A stretch of 64,000 nucleotides of DNA from positions 1-64,000 of the forward strand of contig PLXQ01000021.1 of NCBI GenBank assembly GCA_003151475.1, written 5' to 3'. This stretch comes from Acidimicrobiaceae bacterium. Lineage in GTDB: Bacteria > Actinomycetota > Acidimicrobiia > Acidimicrobiales > UBA8190. Positions 1 through 7,681 of the stretch are shown here, one piece after another; position 1 is the first letter of the stretch, and each line of letters starts with the position of its first letter. Below the pieces are notes generated by a model. The model did not search any database. It was not told the DNA's origin and saw only the letters and a program-made list of their open reading frames with translations. Position numbers and translations under genes: made by a program.

Positions 1-2
1 GT

Positions 3-590
3 CGTCACCACGAAGTGGTGCACGGCATTGCGCAGCGACGGGATCGACGAGTTGGTGGTCACGTAGTTCAAGGTGTTCGTTCCCGCCGTGCTTACATCAG
101 TGGCGATGCCCACGAAGTTGCTCGACGGGTTGACCGCGTTCTTCCAGGTGTCGAGGGATACTGCGATCCCCTTGATCCCCGAGAACCCTTCACCGCCCCC
201 GTTGATGCCCAGGGCGGTGGGCTTGGTGACACTGGCATCGGCCAGGGTGAAGGTGAGGCCGTCGGCGCCCGAGCCCGGTCCGATGAAGGCGTCGAAGGCG
301 GCCGTGATGCCCACTCCCGGCACCGGGGTGGGCCAGAAGGCCGAACCCGCCTGATAGTTGGTGGCCGCCGTCAACTGCAGGTTGGCCGGCGACCCGGTGG
401 TAATGAGCTTGGCCGAGCCGTTGAGTTGCCATCCCCCCGACACCGGCGACGGGATCGAGCCGGGCGCCGCCGCCGCGCCGTCGGAACTTGCCAAGCTGCC
501 GAAGACGACCGCCATGGTGGCAATGACCAGCGGGGCCCGGACCCTTCGCCGGCGCGCACACGAGCGCATGGTCTCGCGGACAGGGCTCAT
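3..590 (-). CDS. Secreted L-type-lectin-like protein, N-terminal part (runs off left edge)
   Basis: The reading frame is open from an ATG at 590 to the window edge (196 codons). The N-terminus is a signal peptide: basic stretch (CARRRRVR), hydrophobic APLVIATMAVVFGSLA, and an Ala-rich cleavage region ending AAAA-PGS. The mature part is rich in beta-type sequence with segments such as GWQLNGSA, ITAAFDAFIGPGSGADGLTFTLAD, GEGFSGIKGIAVSLDTWKN and SNFVGIATD. These resemble the legume/L-type lectin fold found in bacterial surface proteins. The start is supported by a 4-nt ATGA overlap with the stop of the upstream signal-peptidase-like frame, implying translational coupling. Ligand and function are unknown, and the C-terminus is not visible. 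The lectin assignment is by pattern only. Confidence 0.55.
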   Translation of the reverse strand, partial: MSPVRETMRSCARRRRVRAPLVIATMAVVFGSLASSDGAAAAPGSIPSPVSGGWQLNGSAKLITTGSPANLQLTAATNYQAGSAFWPTPVPGVGITAAFDAFIGPGSGADGLTFTLADASVTKPTALGINGGGEGFSGIKGIAVSLDTWKNAVNPSSNFVGIATDVSTAGTNTLNYVTTNSSIPSLRNAVHHFVVT

Positions 591-985
591 GGAGAGCTCG
601 AGAGCAGGTGGAAATGCGGGTGGCCATTGCGCAAGACGACGACCGTCACCTTTCCCACAAAGGACGATCCCGCGATTGCGCCAGACGACCGGGAGTCGCA
701 GGAGTCCCTGCGTTGGTCTCCCATCATGAATAGTCGCGCGGCGGGATCTTGGTGCGGAGCATTGGTGTCGATCCCACCTGTCCAACAGGTTGGGTCGCAC
801 CAACCCCGCTCATTGAGTTGGTGTAGGCCGACGTAGATCGTAATCAAGGACGGTATCAAGACAAACCAACGCAATTGATCATCAAAATTGACGATTCCGC
901 ACCTCTTTATGCTGGCCTGACAACTCGTGATCTGGCAGTCGATGCCGAATGCAACCGTCTCCGTGCGAAGTGACAGCAGGATCAA
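587..985 (-). pseudogene. Signal peptidase I-like fragment lacking the catalytic Ser region
   Basis: The C-terminal half resembles type I signal peptidase (family S26): IYVGLHQLNERGW matches the VYVNGxxLNE strand. MMGDQRRDSCDSRSSGAI followed by FVGKVTVVVL matches the conserved box D/E region (GDNRxxSxDSRxxG...GK). An IKR near residue 27 could be a relic of the lysine-containing box. No box with the catalytic serine (S-M-x-P-T) or a membrane anchor is present upstream, and the first ~25 residues match nothing familiar. It is therefore probably a decayed N-terminus. Its stop overlaps the lectin-like ATG by 4 nt, so the pair was presumably a dedicated peptidase-substrate unit. Alternative: a frameshift or assembly error further upstream. 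Confidence 0.5.
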
Positions 986-1399
986 TCGTCGCCGCGGACG
1001 CCGAAAGTCAACGCGAGGACAGTGAGGTAACTCGCGCCCGAATCACCCGCTCATCGAATGCGAGCTCAAGTTGGCCAAGCGACTCGACTGGCTTGAAGCG
1101 GGCATACCCACCGAAGTCATTGCACCTCGAATAGTTCGCCGGCACTTCTGGGATGGCCAGTATTGAGCAGCGAAGAGAGACTCTCTCGTCCGCAACGCTT
1201 TAGAAGATTGCTCCGATCTAGAGGAGCACAAGACCCGCAATGCCCGCAACAATTCTGATGGTATAGAACCATACCCACCGGTCACGAGGCAGTTGGCAGT
1301 TGGCAGTTGGCAGGTAGCGTTGAAACCGTCCATTCTTCGCATTTGTTTGACTATGGGCACCTCGACAAGCGTGCGTCCGCATGTCATCAACCCCCCCAC
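986..1399. other. Intergenic, degraded sequence
   Basis: No convincing intact gene. A short plus-strand open stretch (1026-1174) ends with a protein-like tail (CELKLAKRLDWLEAGIP... HFWDGQY) but has no start. On the minus strand near 1270-1210 a frame encodes a hydrophobic tail (WVWFYTIRIVAGIAGLVLL, stop). Both look like remnants. A 7-bp unit (agttggc) is repeated three times near 1291-1312. Confidence 0.4.
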
Positions 1400-1437
1400 A
1401 AGGTGAGACCCTTTACGCGCGTGCGCGGCCTCACCTT
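1400..1437 (-). terminator. Hairpin downstream of the export operon
   Basis: AAGGTGAG at 1400-1407 pairs perfectly with CTCACCTT at 1430-1437, extended by two further G-C pairs after one mismatch. It lies about 90 nt beyond the permease stop. There is no clear U-tract, so this is only a plausible terminator. Confidence 0.4.
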
Positions 1438-1527
1438 ATAAGGACGTTGACTGACATCCAACAGGTTCCGAGGTCCTGGGTGGGTCTACTGAGCGCACGC
1501 TCGCATGACGGACATGAGCCGATTTCA

Positions 1528-2712
1528 TCAGCCGAGGCGCAGCGTTTCGAGCGGCTCCAGGCGCGCCGCCCTGATCGACGGGTAGAGCCCGGCGATGACG
1601 GACACGAGAAGCGCCAAGCCCATCCAGATGGGTATCTGGCCGTACCCGATCTCCACCACCCAGTGCTCCAGGGACGAGACGAGGTACACCACAGCTATCC
1701 CTATCAGGGCACCTAATACACCGCCCAGAACCCCGACGAAGAGGGACTCGAGCAGGAATTGCGCACCGATCTTCGACCGGCTGTGGCCGACTGCTCGCCG
1801 GATGCCGATCTCGGACGACCGTTGGATGACGGAGATCGACATGACGTTGGCGATGCCGAGCCCGCCCACCGTCAGGACGAGCAGTCCGGCGAAGAGGGCC
1901 ACCTTCTGGAGGGTCTTGTTGGCTTGCGCCTGTGCGGCCAGGACATTGCTCGGCACCTGCGTCGACACCTGGTCGGGACCTCCGAGGTTGATGGCGGTGG
2001 CAAGAACGGTGGCGGTCGCCGCCGTGGTGCCGTCCTTGGTGCGGATGTAGAGCTCGTTAGGCTTGCCGTTGGTGTCGAACACATGCTGCGCCGCCCACTG
2101 GGTGACGAAAGCAGCATTGTCCAGCGTCGGATCCAGTGGCACCTTTCCGAGGACGCCGACCACGCCGAAGTTGGTGTTGTTGAGGCGGATCGTGCGCGTC
2201 TCGCCCGGGAGGTATCCGTACTGCTTGGCGATGCCGCTGCCTAACACCACCGACCGCAGATGGAGCACCCTGTCGGCGCTGTCCAACCAGCGCCCGTCGA
2301 TCAGTCGCACCTGGAGCACCGAGGGCAGACTGTCATCGGCGGCGCGGACCGGCACCGGGAACGCCTCGTAGTAGGTGGACGCCCCTTGCACGGGAACCGA
2401 GATGACACCTGAGAGGTTCGTGGTCGCCGCCGCACTGGTGACCGACGACACCGAATCCACCCGGCGCACGGCGTCGCCCGGAAGGGTGGGGTTCTGCGAT
2501 CCGAACGTTCCCCCCGCCTGGGCGATGATCAAGTTCGTCCCCAATGTCGCCAGTTGTACTTGCAGCGCGCCTTTGGCGCTTTCCGTCAGGCCCACGGCGC
2601 CCACCATGGAGGCGACACCGATGATCGGTCCGAGCAGGATGAGCAGAGTGCGCACCTTGCGGGCCATCAGGCCCGTCCAAGCCACGCCCACGAGGTCGCG
2701 CGTCGCGCTCAT
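1528..2712 (-). CDS. MacB/FtsX-family ABC transporter permease
   Basis: 394 residues. Architecture is that of a MacB-type permease without its own ATPase: one N-terminal membrane segment (VRTLLILLGPIIGVASMVGAVGL, about residues 20-42), a large extracytoplasmic MacB_PCD-like domain (about 60-270), then three membrane segments including KVALFAGLLVLTVGGLGIANVMSI and the family motif RSSEIGIRRAVGHSRSKIGAQFLLESL. Such permeases use ATP hydrolysis by a partner to drive an adaptor on the outer face. Here the partner ATPase overlaps by 4 nt (ATGA) and the adaptor lies directly upstream, so all act as one exporter or mechanotransmission complex. The substrate cannot be read from the sequence. No dedicated outer-membrane channel is nearby, which fits an actinobacterium. 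Confidence 0.88.
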   Translation of the reverse strand: MSATRDLVGVAWTGLMARKVRTLLILLGPIIGVASMVGAVGLTESAKGALQVQLATLGTNLIIAQAGGTFGSQNPTLPGDAVRRVDSVSSVTSAAATTNLSGVISVPVQGASTYYEAFPVPVRAADDSLPSVLQVRLIDGRWLDSADRVLHLRSVVLGSGIAKQYGYLPGETRTIRLNNTNFGVVGVLGKVPLDPTLDNAAFVTQWAAQHVFDTNGKPNELYIRTKDGTTAATATVLATAINLGGPDQVSTQVPSNVLAAQAQANKTLQKVALFAGLLVLTVGGLGIANVMSISVIQRSSEIGIRRAVGHSRSKIGAQFLLESLFVGVLGGVLGALIGIAVVYLVSSLEHWVVEIGYGQIPIWMGLALLVSVIAGLYPSIRAARLEPLETLRLG

Positions 2713-3491
2713 GCCACCCGGCGCTCGTCGGCGACGATGCGACCGTCGCGCATCGAGACCTTCCGCAGTGCCGTGTCCGCCACCGTCGGGTCATGGGTGA
2801 CCATGACCACCGCCCGCTCGGGGGTTCCGAGGCCAGCGAAGATCTCGAGCACATGGGCGGCATTGGCCGAGTCGAGCGCGCCGGTGGGCTCGTCGGCCAG
2901 GATCATGAGCGGTTCGGTCACGATGGCTCGGGCCAGGGCCACGCGTTGTTGTTCCCCTCCGGACATCTGCACGGGTCGGTGATCGGCTCGCGCCCCCAAC
3001 CCCAACTGGTCGAGCGCCTCAAAGGCACGCTGGCGACGTTCGCGGGGTCGGATATCCCGGTAGAGCAAGGCCGTCTCCACGTTGCCGAGGGCGCTCAGGT
3101 GGGGAATGAGGTGGAACTGCTGGAAGACGAAGCCGATGGACTGACCACGTAGTCTCGATCGCTTGGGGTCGTCGAGAGCACTCACGTCCTGCCCGGCGAT
3201 GCGAACGGTGCCCGAGGTGGGGAGATCGAGAACCCCAAGCAGACCCAGCATGGTGGACTTGCCCGAACCGGACGGCCCGACGATGGACATGAACTCGCCC
3301 GGCATGATCTGCAAGGACACGTCGGACAGAGCGTAGATCTCAACTTCCTCGCCGTAGACGCGCGACACCCCCTCCAACTCGAGCAGCGGCTGGACCGCAG
3401 GCCCGGCAAGACCGGTAGCGGTGGGGAGCTGAACGGTCGGATCCCCGGGGTCGGGGGAAGGGCCCGGATCGGCCGGATCCTGGGTGCTCAC
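2709..3491 (-). CDS. MacB/LolD-type ABC transporter ATPase
   Basis: 260 residues. All nucleotide-binding motifs are present in order: Walker A GPSGSGKST (about residue 74), Q-loop FVFQQFHLIPHL, signature MSGGEQQRVALARAI, Walker B MILADEPTGALDS and the switch histidine in VMVTHD. The tight ADEPTGALD form is typical of the MacB/LolD/FtsE subfamily. About 35 Pro/Asp-rich residues precede the domain. Start is GTG at 3491, sharing GTGA with the stop of the adaptor gene. It powers the overlapping permease. Confidence 0.92.
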   Translation of the reverse strand: MSTQDPADPGPSPDPGDPTVQLPTATGLAGPAVQPLLELEGVSRVYGEEVEIYALSDVSLQIMPGEFMSIVGPSGSGKSTMLGLLGVLDLPTSGTVRIAGQDVSALDDPKRSRLRGQSIGFVFQQFHLIPHLSALGNVETALLYRDIRPRERRQRAFEALDQLGLGARADHRPVQMSGGEQQRVALARAIVTEPLMILADEPTGALDSANAAHVLEIFAGLGTPERAVVMVTHDPTVADTALRKVSMRDGRIVADERRVA

Positions 3492-5944
3492 TGGGGTTGA
3501 TCCACTTCGACCACGACGGTCTGACCGGCGCGCACCCCGTCTTTCACCTGAATGTAGGACCCTTCGGTGAGGCCTGTCGTCACCGGCACCTCGGTGACCT
3601 TGCCGCTCTTGCGGTCGATGACCCGGACCGTGTCCCCCCCGACACCGTTCTGCTTGACAGCGGCGATGGGGACGGTCAGGGCATCTTTCACCTGCTGGTC
3701 GACAGCGGTAATCGACACCGCCGACCCGTCGGCACCACTCAGATCCGATACTTCGATCCTGCCCTCGTACACCTGACTCGAGGAACCTCCCGGCGTGCTC
3801 GCGGCAATGTCGGTGGGAGCAGTATCTAGCTCGGTGATGGTGCCCGACGCCGTCGTCGTCGCACCCGAGATCTGCACCGTGCAGGGTTGGCCGACCTTGA
3901 GAAGCGTCCGGTTGGCGGCCGACGCCTGCAGGCTGACCGTCAGATCGGCTTCAGTGAGCGACAAGATCGCCTCGCCCGCCGTCGCCGGTGCACCCGCCTT
4001 CACGAAGACTTGGCCGACGTCGGTCGGCCACTGGCCCACGATCATGTCGGTCGGTTCGAACGTCACATCCGTCCGCAGAGACTGCAGCACCACGGTGACT
4101 TGGGATTGGCCCGCTTTGAGCAGCGCCGCCCCGACCAGCGGCTGATAGTCCTGGCCGGGCTGCGCCGTACCGAGCACCGAGAAATTCACCGACGTGTCCT
4201 TCACCACCGCCTGGCTGGCGGTGATCACGAAGGTTGCCGCTCCTCCCTGGGCCACAGCCGTCGTGCTGACCGAGATGGAAAGCTTGGGGAGCACGGACGA
4301 GGTCAGGGTCACCGAGACACTCTTCGGGTTCCCGATCTGATACGCCGGGTTGGCGGCCAGAGTGACGGTCAGGGTTCGATCGGACTCGACCGTGTTGTCG
4401 GTGACGGTGGGGATGGCCAGCTGCATCGAGGTCTGCCCCGCCGGCACCACCACGGTCCCACCCGGCACCGTGTAGTCGGTTCCCTGGGTGGCGTTCCCGC
4501 TGTAGGTCAGGTCGATGGTCAGCGAAGTGTCGAGGGCCTCGTTCAAACTGATGGTTACCTCATAGGGTCCGCCCTTTTGCAGGTACGTCGTGGCCGAGCT
4601 CAGGGTCACGGTCGGAACGGCATTGCTGCCGTTGATAGTCACCACGGTGGAGCCTTGCGCCCCCACGCTGTACGACGACGAGGGGTTGAGGGCTACCACC
4701 ACGAATTTGTCGGGTTGGATCAGCTTGTCGTTGAGTGTGTCGATGGTGACCGTCGCCGAGTTACTCCCGGCATTCAACGTCAGGACAGGATTCACGGGCT
4801 GGTAGTCCGTCCCGACGACCGCACTGCCCGACAGGGTCAGGGCGACCTGGGTGTTCTGGACCGGCGCCTGATCGGCCGTGACGGTGATCGTCACGGCGCC
4901 GCCGGGCGAGATCGTGGTCCCCCCGGAGACCTGGAGCGCGGGCACGTTGTTGTTCTTGATCGAGGTCTGCGCCGTTGCGGGGTTTCCCACGGTGTATCCG
5001 GAGCCCATGTTGTTGATCGTCTCCATGATCGTCGGGTCCGGCTCGACCACAGAGTTAACACGAGTCTGCACGGAGAAGGTTGTGGAGGTGTCTCCCGCCG
5101 GCAGCGTCACCGACGTAGGCGCCGTCACGATGTCCTGGCTTAGTGCCGTTGTCCCCAACGGGCTCAAGCTCACGGTGATGTCGCTGCTCGGCGCCGGTGA
5201 CGCAGTGATCACGAATGTGGCGGCCGTGCCCTGTGGGACATCGTCGTCCACAGATTGGATGGTGAGATTGGGAGTGACCAAGGGACCGATGTTGGATCGC
5301 AGGGCCGCGAGCGTGGCGGCACCGACGCCGATCGAGTGGGAAGCGGTCGTTGCCGCCGGCGGACCGATGATGAGTCCGGCCGACACGTCGTCGCCCAATT
5401 GATAACCGGTGCCCTGCTGGAGGGTCACTGTCACCGACTGTGGGCTAGCCGGCGTGGCATTGGGATAGTTGTGCTGAGCCTGCCACTGCGCCAATGCGAA
5501 CTGCGTCTGTTGGGTGAAGAGGTCGGTCATGGGTCCCGGATCGTCACCGGCGGCCAGCAGGATCTGCTTGAGCTGCAAGACGTCGTTCCCCTCGTCACCG
5601 GGTGCGAGTGCCCGAAAGAAGGGCACGATGCCCGTCTCGGCGATGGCGTCGCGGCCGTTGAGAGCGAACATGGACTGGCCCGCCTGGGTCGTCGAGTTGT
5701 CTTTGGAGTACACGGCACTGACGAGGCCTTCTGTCGCCGCAGTGACGTTACGGATCTCCTTACGGGCGAGGGTGCCATTCAGGGCAACGGTGGACTGCAG
5801 CGTCCGGCGCTGCACCGTGTTGAGGATGATCACTTCCTGGCTCTTGGTGGAGGAGCCGCCGCCCAGCTGCGTGGAGCCCACGATGGCACCAGCCACAATG
5901 ATGGCCAGGGTCACCCCGACGACGATGTTCTTTCTGCGCGACAC
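3488..5944 (-). CDS. Membrane-fusion adaptor with peptidoglycan-binding and four Calx-beta domains
   Basis: 818 residues from GTG 5944. An in-frame TTG at 5950 lies directly against the GGGAGGA ribosome site, whereas the GTG has normal spacing. Order: membrane anchor (KNIVVGVTLAIIVAGAIVG), start of a HlyD/MacA-like barrel (LQSTVALNGTLARKEIRNV), PG_binding_1-like helices (GDEGNDVLQLKQILL... ALAQWQAQHN, about 110-160), four Calx-beta repeats (about 228-330, 335-435, 440-540, 545-640; hallmark VGTDYQPV, TQGTDYTV and AQPGQDYQPL), and the returning barrel ending VPIAAVKQNG... VEVDQPQ. Adaptors of this class bridge a MacB-type permease to the cell envelope. The Calx-beta insert is unusual and may act as a rigid stalk or bind Ca2+ or wall material. 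The C-terminal overlap with the ATPase gene supports co-function. Confidence 0.8.
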   Translation of the reverse strand: MSRRKNIVVGVTLAIIVAGAIVGSTQLGGGSSTKSQEVIILNTVQRRTLQSTVALNGTLARKEIRNVTAATEGLVSAVYSKDNSTTQAGQSMFALNGRDAIAETGIVPFFRALAPGDEGNDVLQLKQILLAAGDDPGPMTDLFTQQTQFALAQWQAQHNYPNATPASPQSVTVTLQQGTGYQLGDDVSAGLIIGPPAATTASHSIGVGAATLAALRSNIGPLVTPNLTIQSVDDDVPQGTAATFVITASPAPSSDITVSLSPLGTTALSQDIVTAPTSVTLPAGDTSTTFSVQTRVNSVVEPDPTIMETINNMGSGYTVGNPATAQTSIKNNNVPALQVSGGTTISPGGAVTITVTADQAPVQNTQVALTLSGSAVVGTDYQPVNPVLTLNAGSNSATVTIDTLNDKLIQPDKFVVVALNPSSSYSVGAQGSTVVTINGSNAVPTVTLSSATTYLQKGGPYEVTISLNEALDTSLTIDLTYSGNATQGTDYTVPGGTVVVPAGQTSMQLAIPTVTDNTVESDRTLTVTLAANPAYQIGNPKSVSVTLTSSVLPKLSISVSTTAVAQGGAATFVITASQAVVKDTSVNFSVLGTAQPGQDYQPLVGAALLKAGQSQVTVVLQSLRTDVTFEPTDMIVGQWPTDVGQVFVKAGAPATAGEAILSLTEADLTVSLQASAANRTLLKVGQPCTVQISGATTTASGTITELDTAPTDIAASTPGGSSSQVYEGRIEVSDLSGADGSAVSITAVDQQVKDALTVPIAAVKQNGVGGDTVRVIDRKSGKVTEVPVTTGLTEGSYIQVKDGVRAGQTVVVEVDQPQ

Positions 5945-5966
5945 GGTCAATCCTCCCGAGGTTCCA

Positions 5967-6608
5967 TCAGGTCTTGCCCTTTTGCGCCAACGCCACGCAG
6001 GCTTCTATGTCAGGGCTCGACAAGAGACTCTGACCAGGGGGTGGCGTCAGCTGCGGTCCCCCGCTCCCCGCCGACCCGAACGAGAAGAGGGCACCCTTGG
6101 CATCGGGTTTCGGCGGGGGAATACCCCACCCGCGCCCGATCATGCAGGTCCGCCATTTGATGTAGATCTTGTTCTCGTTGGCGACCTGCTTCGGGGTGAG
6201 ATCGTCCTGTGCCGTCTGCTCGGCTTTCAGGGCCTGGACTATGTCGCTCTTGGCCGCACAGGTGGTAAGGCTCTTGATGTACGACGGGTTGTTCGTGGGC
6301 GAGTTCGGATTGCCCGCACTGGGGACCCCGGCAAAGGTGACCCCCAAACCTTGCAGGCACGATTGGAAGACGCCGATGGCCGTGAAGAGAGCCGTCGTGG
6401 GGTCTTGCTTGGCCAGGGGGATCGTGGTGCCCGCTCCATCGGCGCTACCGTCCGCTCCGCCCACGAGAACGGCCGATGGGGGAAGTTGGCCCGAAGCGAT
6501 CACCGCCGGACCAGAAGGCGACGTGGAGCTGGCCCCACAACTTGTCGCGGCCATCGCAACGACCATAAATGCGAGGGTCGACCGTCGTCCCGCCTTGCTG
6601 CTAGTCAC
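5967..6608 (-). CDS. Putative lipoprotein, first gene of the export operon
   Basis: 213 residues from GTG 6608, which has AGGAG 7 nt upstream; an earlier TTG at 6614 is less well placed. The N-terminus is a lipoprotein signal: basic RR, hydrophobic STLAFMVVAMAAT and lipobox AATSC. The mature protein has Cys pairs in FQSCLQGLGVTFAG, SLTTCAAKSD and KWRTCMIGRGWG, suggesting disulphides, and a conserved-looking LTPKQVANENKIYIKW segment. I do not recognise a named family. It precedes the adaptor gene by 22 nt, so it probably acts on the outer face as a substrate-binding or accessory subunit of the MacAB-like complex. Confidence 0.7.
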   Translation of the reverse strand: MTSSKAGRRSTLAFMVVAMAATSCGASSTSPSGPAVIASGQLPPSAVLVGGADGSADGAGTTIPLAKQDPTTALFTAIGVFQSCLQGLGVTFAGVPSAGNPNSPTNNPSYIKSLTTCAAKSDIVQALKAEQTAQDDLTPKQVANENKIYIKWRTCMIGRGWGIPPPKPDAKGALFSFGSAGSGGPQLTPPPGQSLLSSPDIEACVALAQKGKT

Positions 6609-6620
6609 CCCCAACTCCTA

Positions 6621-7253
6621 ACCGTGTTGCCCACCGTCAGATGCACGCACTGTCCTCGACGTGTTTATGCGATCGCACATGCGACAAATCGGACCGCCAA
6701 CCCTCGTGCGAACTGTCCCAACCCCAGGCGTGCCACCGCGTAAACGCGCACAATCACGCTGTCCATTCCCGCTATCGAGCGAGGATCCTCTGGAGTCCAA
6801 GCCGAAAGACAGGATCGCCGCCCTCAGGAATCATCGAATCGCGCCATGCCCCTTCCCCCGTCACCACCAGCCGGTGGTGGTCAAACGTCCCATAGGAGCA
6901 TACGACTTTTGGACCTCTAGCCCCGGTGAGGATGAACGTATGTTCAGGTTGTGGTCACGAGAGCAAGTCGGGAATGGCCTAATCGCCGAGAGATCGTCTT
7001 TGCTGGACCCGAACGGGCGTGAACGCGCAGCACGCTCAGGGCGCCGATCGCCTCGCTTTTAGACGGCTACGCCTGGGAGCGCGATCACATAACAGAACAG
7101 CACATCGCTCGGCCGTTCTTTGATCCAATAGAGTGTCTCCACGACATTCACGCCAATTCGCGCCACCGAGCTGTTGTCGACGCAAGGACACCGTCTGATT
7201 CGGCGGCGTCCTCCGCTCCGACTTCGACGGAGGGGCCGTCGTCGCTCGACCTG
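6621..7253. other. Intergenic region, mostly unassigned
   Basis: No intact gene recognised between the export operon and the IS110 fragment. A small perfect hairpin (CACCACC 6862-6868 with GGTGGTG 6873-6879, 4-nt loop) is present. The local sequence is less GC-rich and less codon-structured than its neighbours, consistent with decayed mobile DNA. Confidence 0.4.
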
Positions 7254-7358
7254 ATGACGGTCTGCCTTCACCGTCAGCTCGCCGAGCGCTGTTTCCTCTT
7301 TGTCGATCGCCACCGCCGTATGAGTCGCCTTGTGGGGGTCGATGCCGATGAGCACCAT
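7254..7358 (-). pseudogene. IS110-family transposase N-terminal fragment
   Basis: From an ATG at 7358 the frame reads VLIGIDPHKATHTAVAID followed by EETALGELTVKADRHQVER. This is the characteristic start of IS110-family (DEDD) transposases, with the first catalytic Asp in GIDPHK. After about 35 residues the family resemblance stops and the frame becomes Arg-rich, so the gene is truncated or shifted. No C-terminal transposase part is found nearby. Confidence 0.65.
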
Positions 7359-7527
7359 CGTGTTCCGTGTGCTCGCCTCTTTCGAGCCACATCGTGGCCA
7401 AGGAGCTCGGCGGTTGACACTTCGTTACGAGGAGCCAACCCTTAGGCGGCAGGCACTTCCAGAGCCAATCCGCCGAGCTCCCGAGACGCTAGAGCCGAAG
7501 CCCAGCATCCACCGAAAGTATGAATCA

Positions 7528-7590
7528 GGCACTTATCGCCCAGTCCACTTCGATACATGAACAGGTCGGTATCGCCCCGATTGCGAGCAG
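7528..7590 (+). repeat. Diverged direct repeat, copy 1
   Basis: This segment aligns without gaps with 11268-11330 (offset exactly 3740). Shared blocks include GGCACTT, ATACA, the core TATCGCCC and GAGC. Many differences are transitions. It lies upstream of the cyclase gene, and the other copy lies downstream. Confidence 0.5.
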
Positions 7591-7681
7591 GGCAGCGAGG
7601 GCGCCCTCGTCTGGGCCGCCGATCGGCCCCCACCGTGAAGAAACCCCTGGTCTCGCCTAATCTTTGGCGTTAGGGGGTTCG

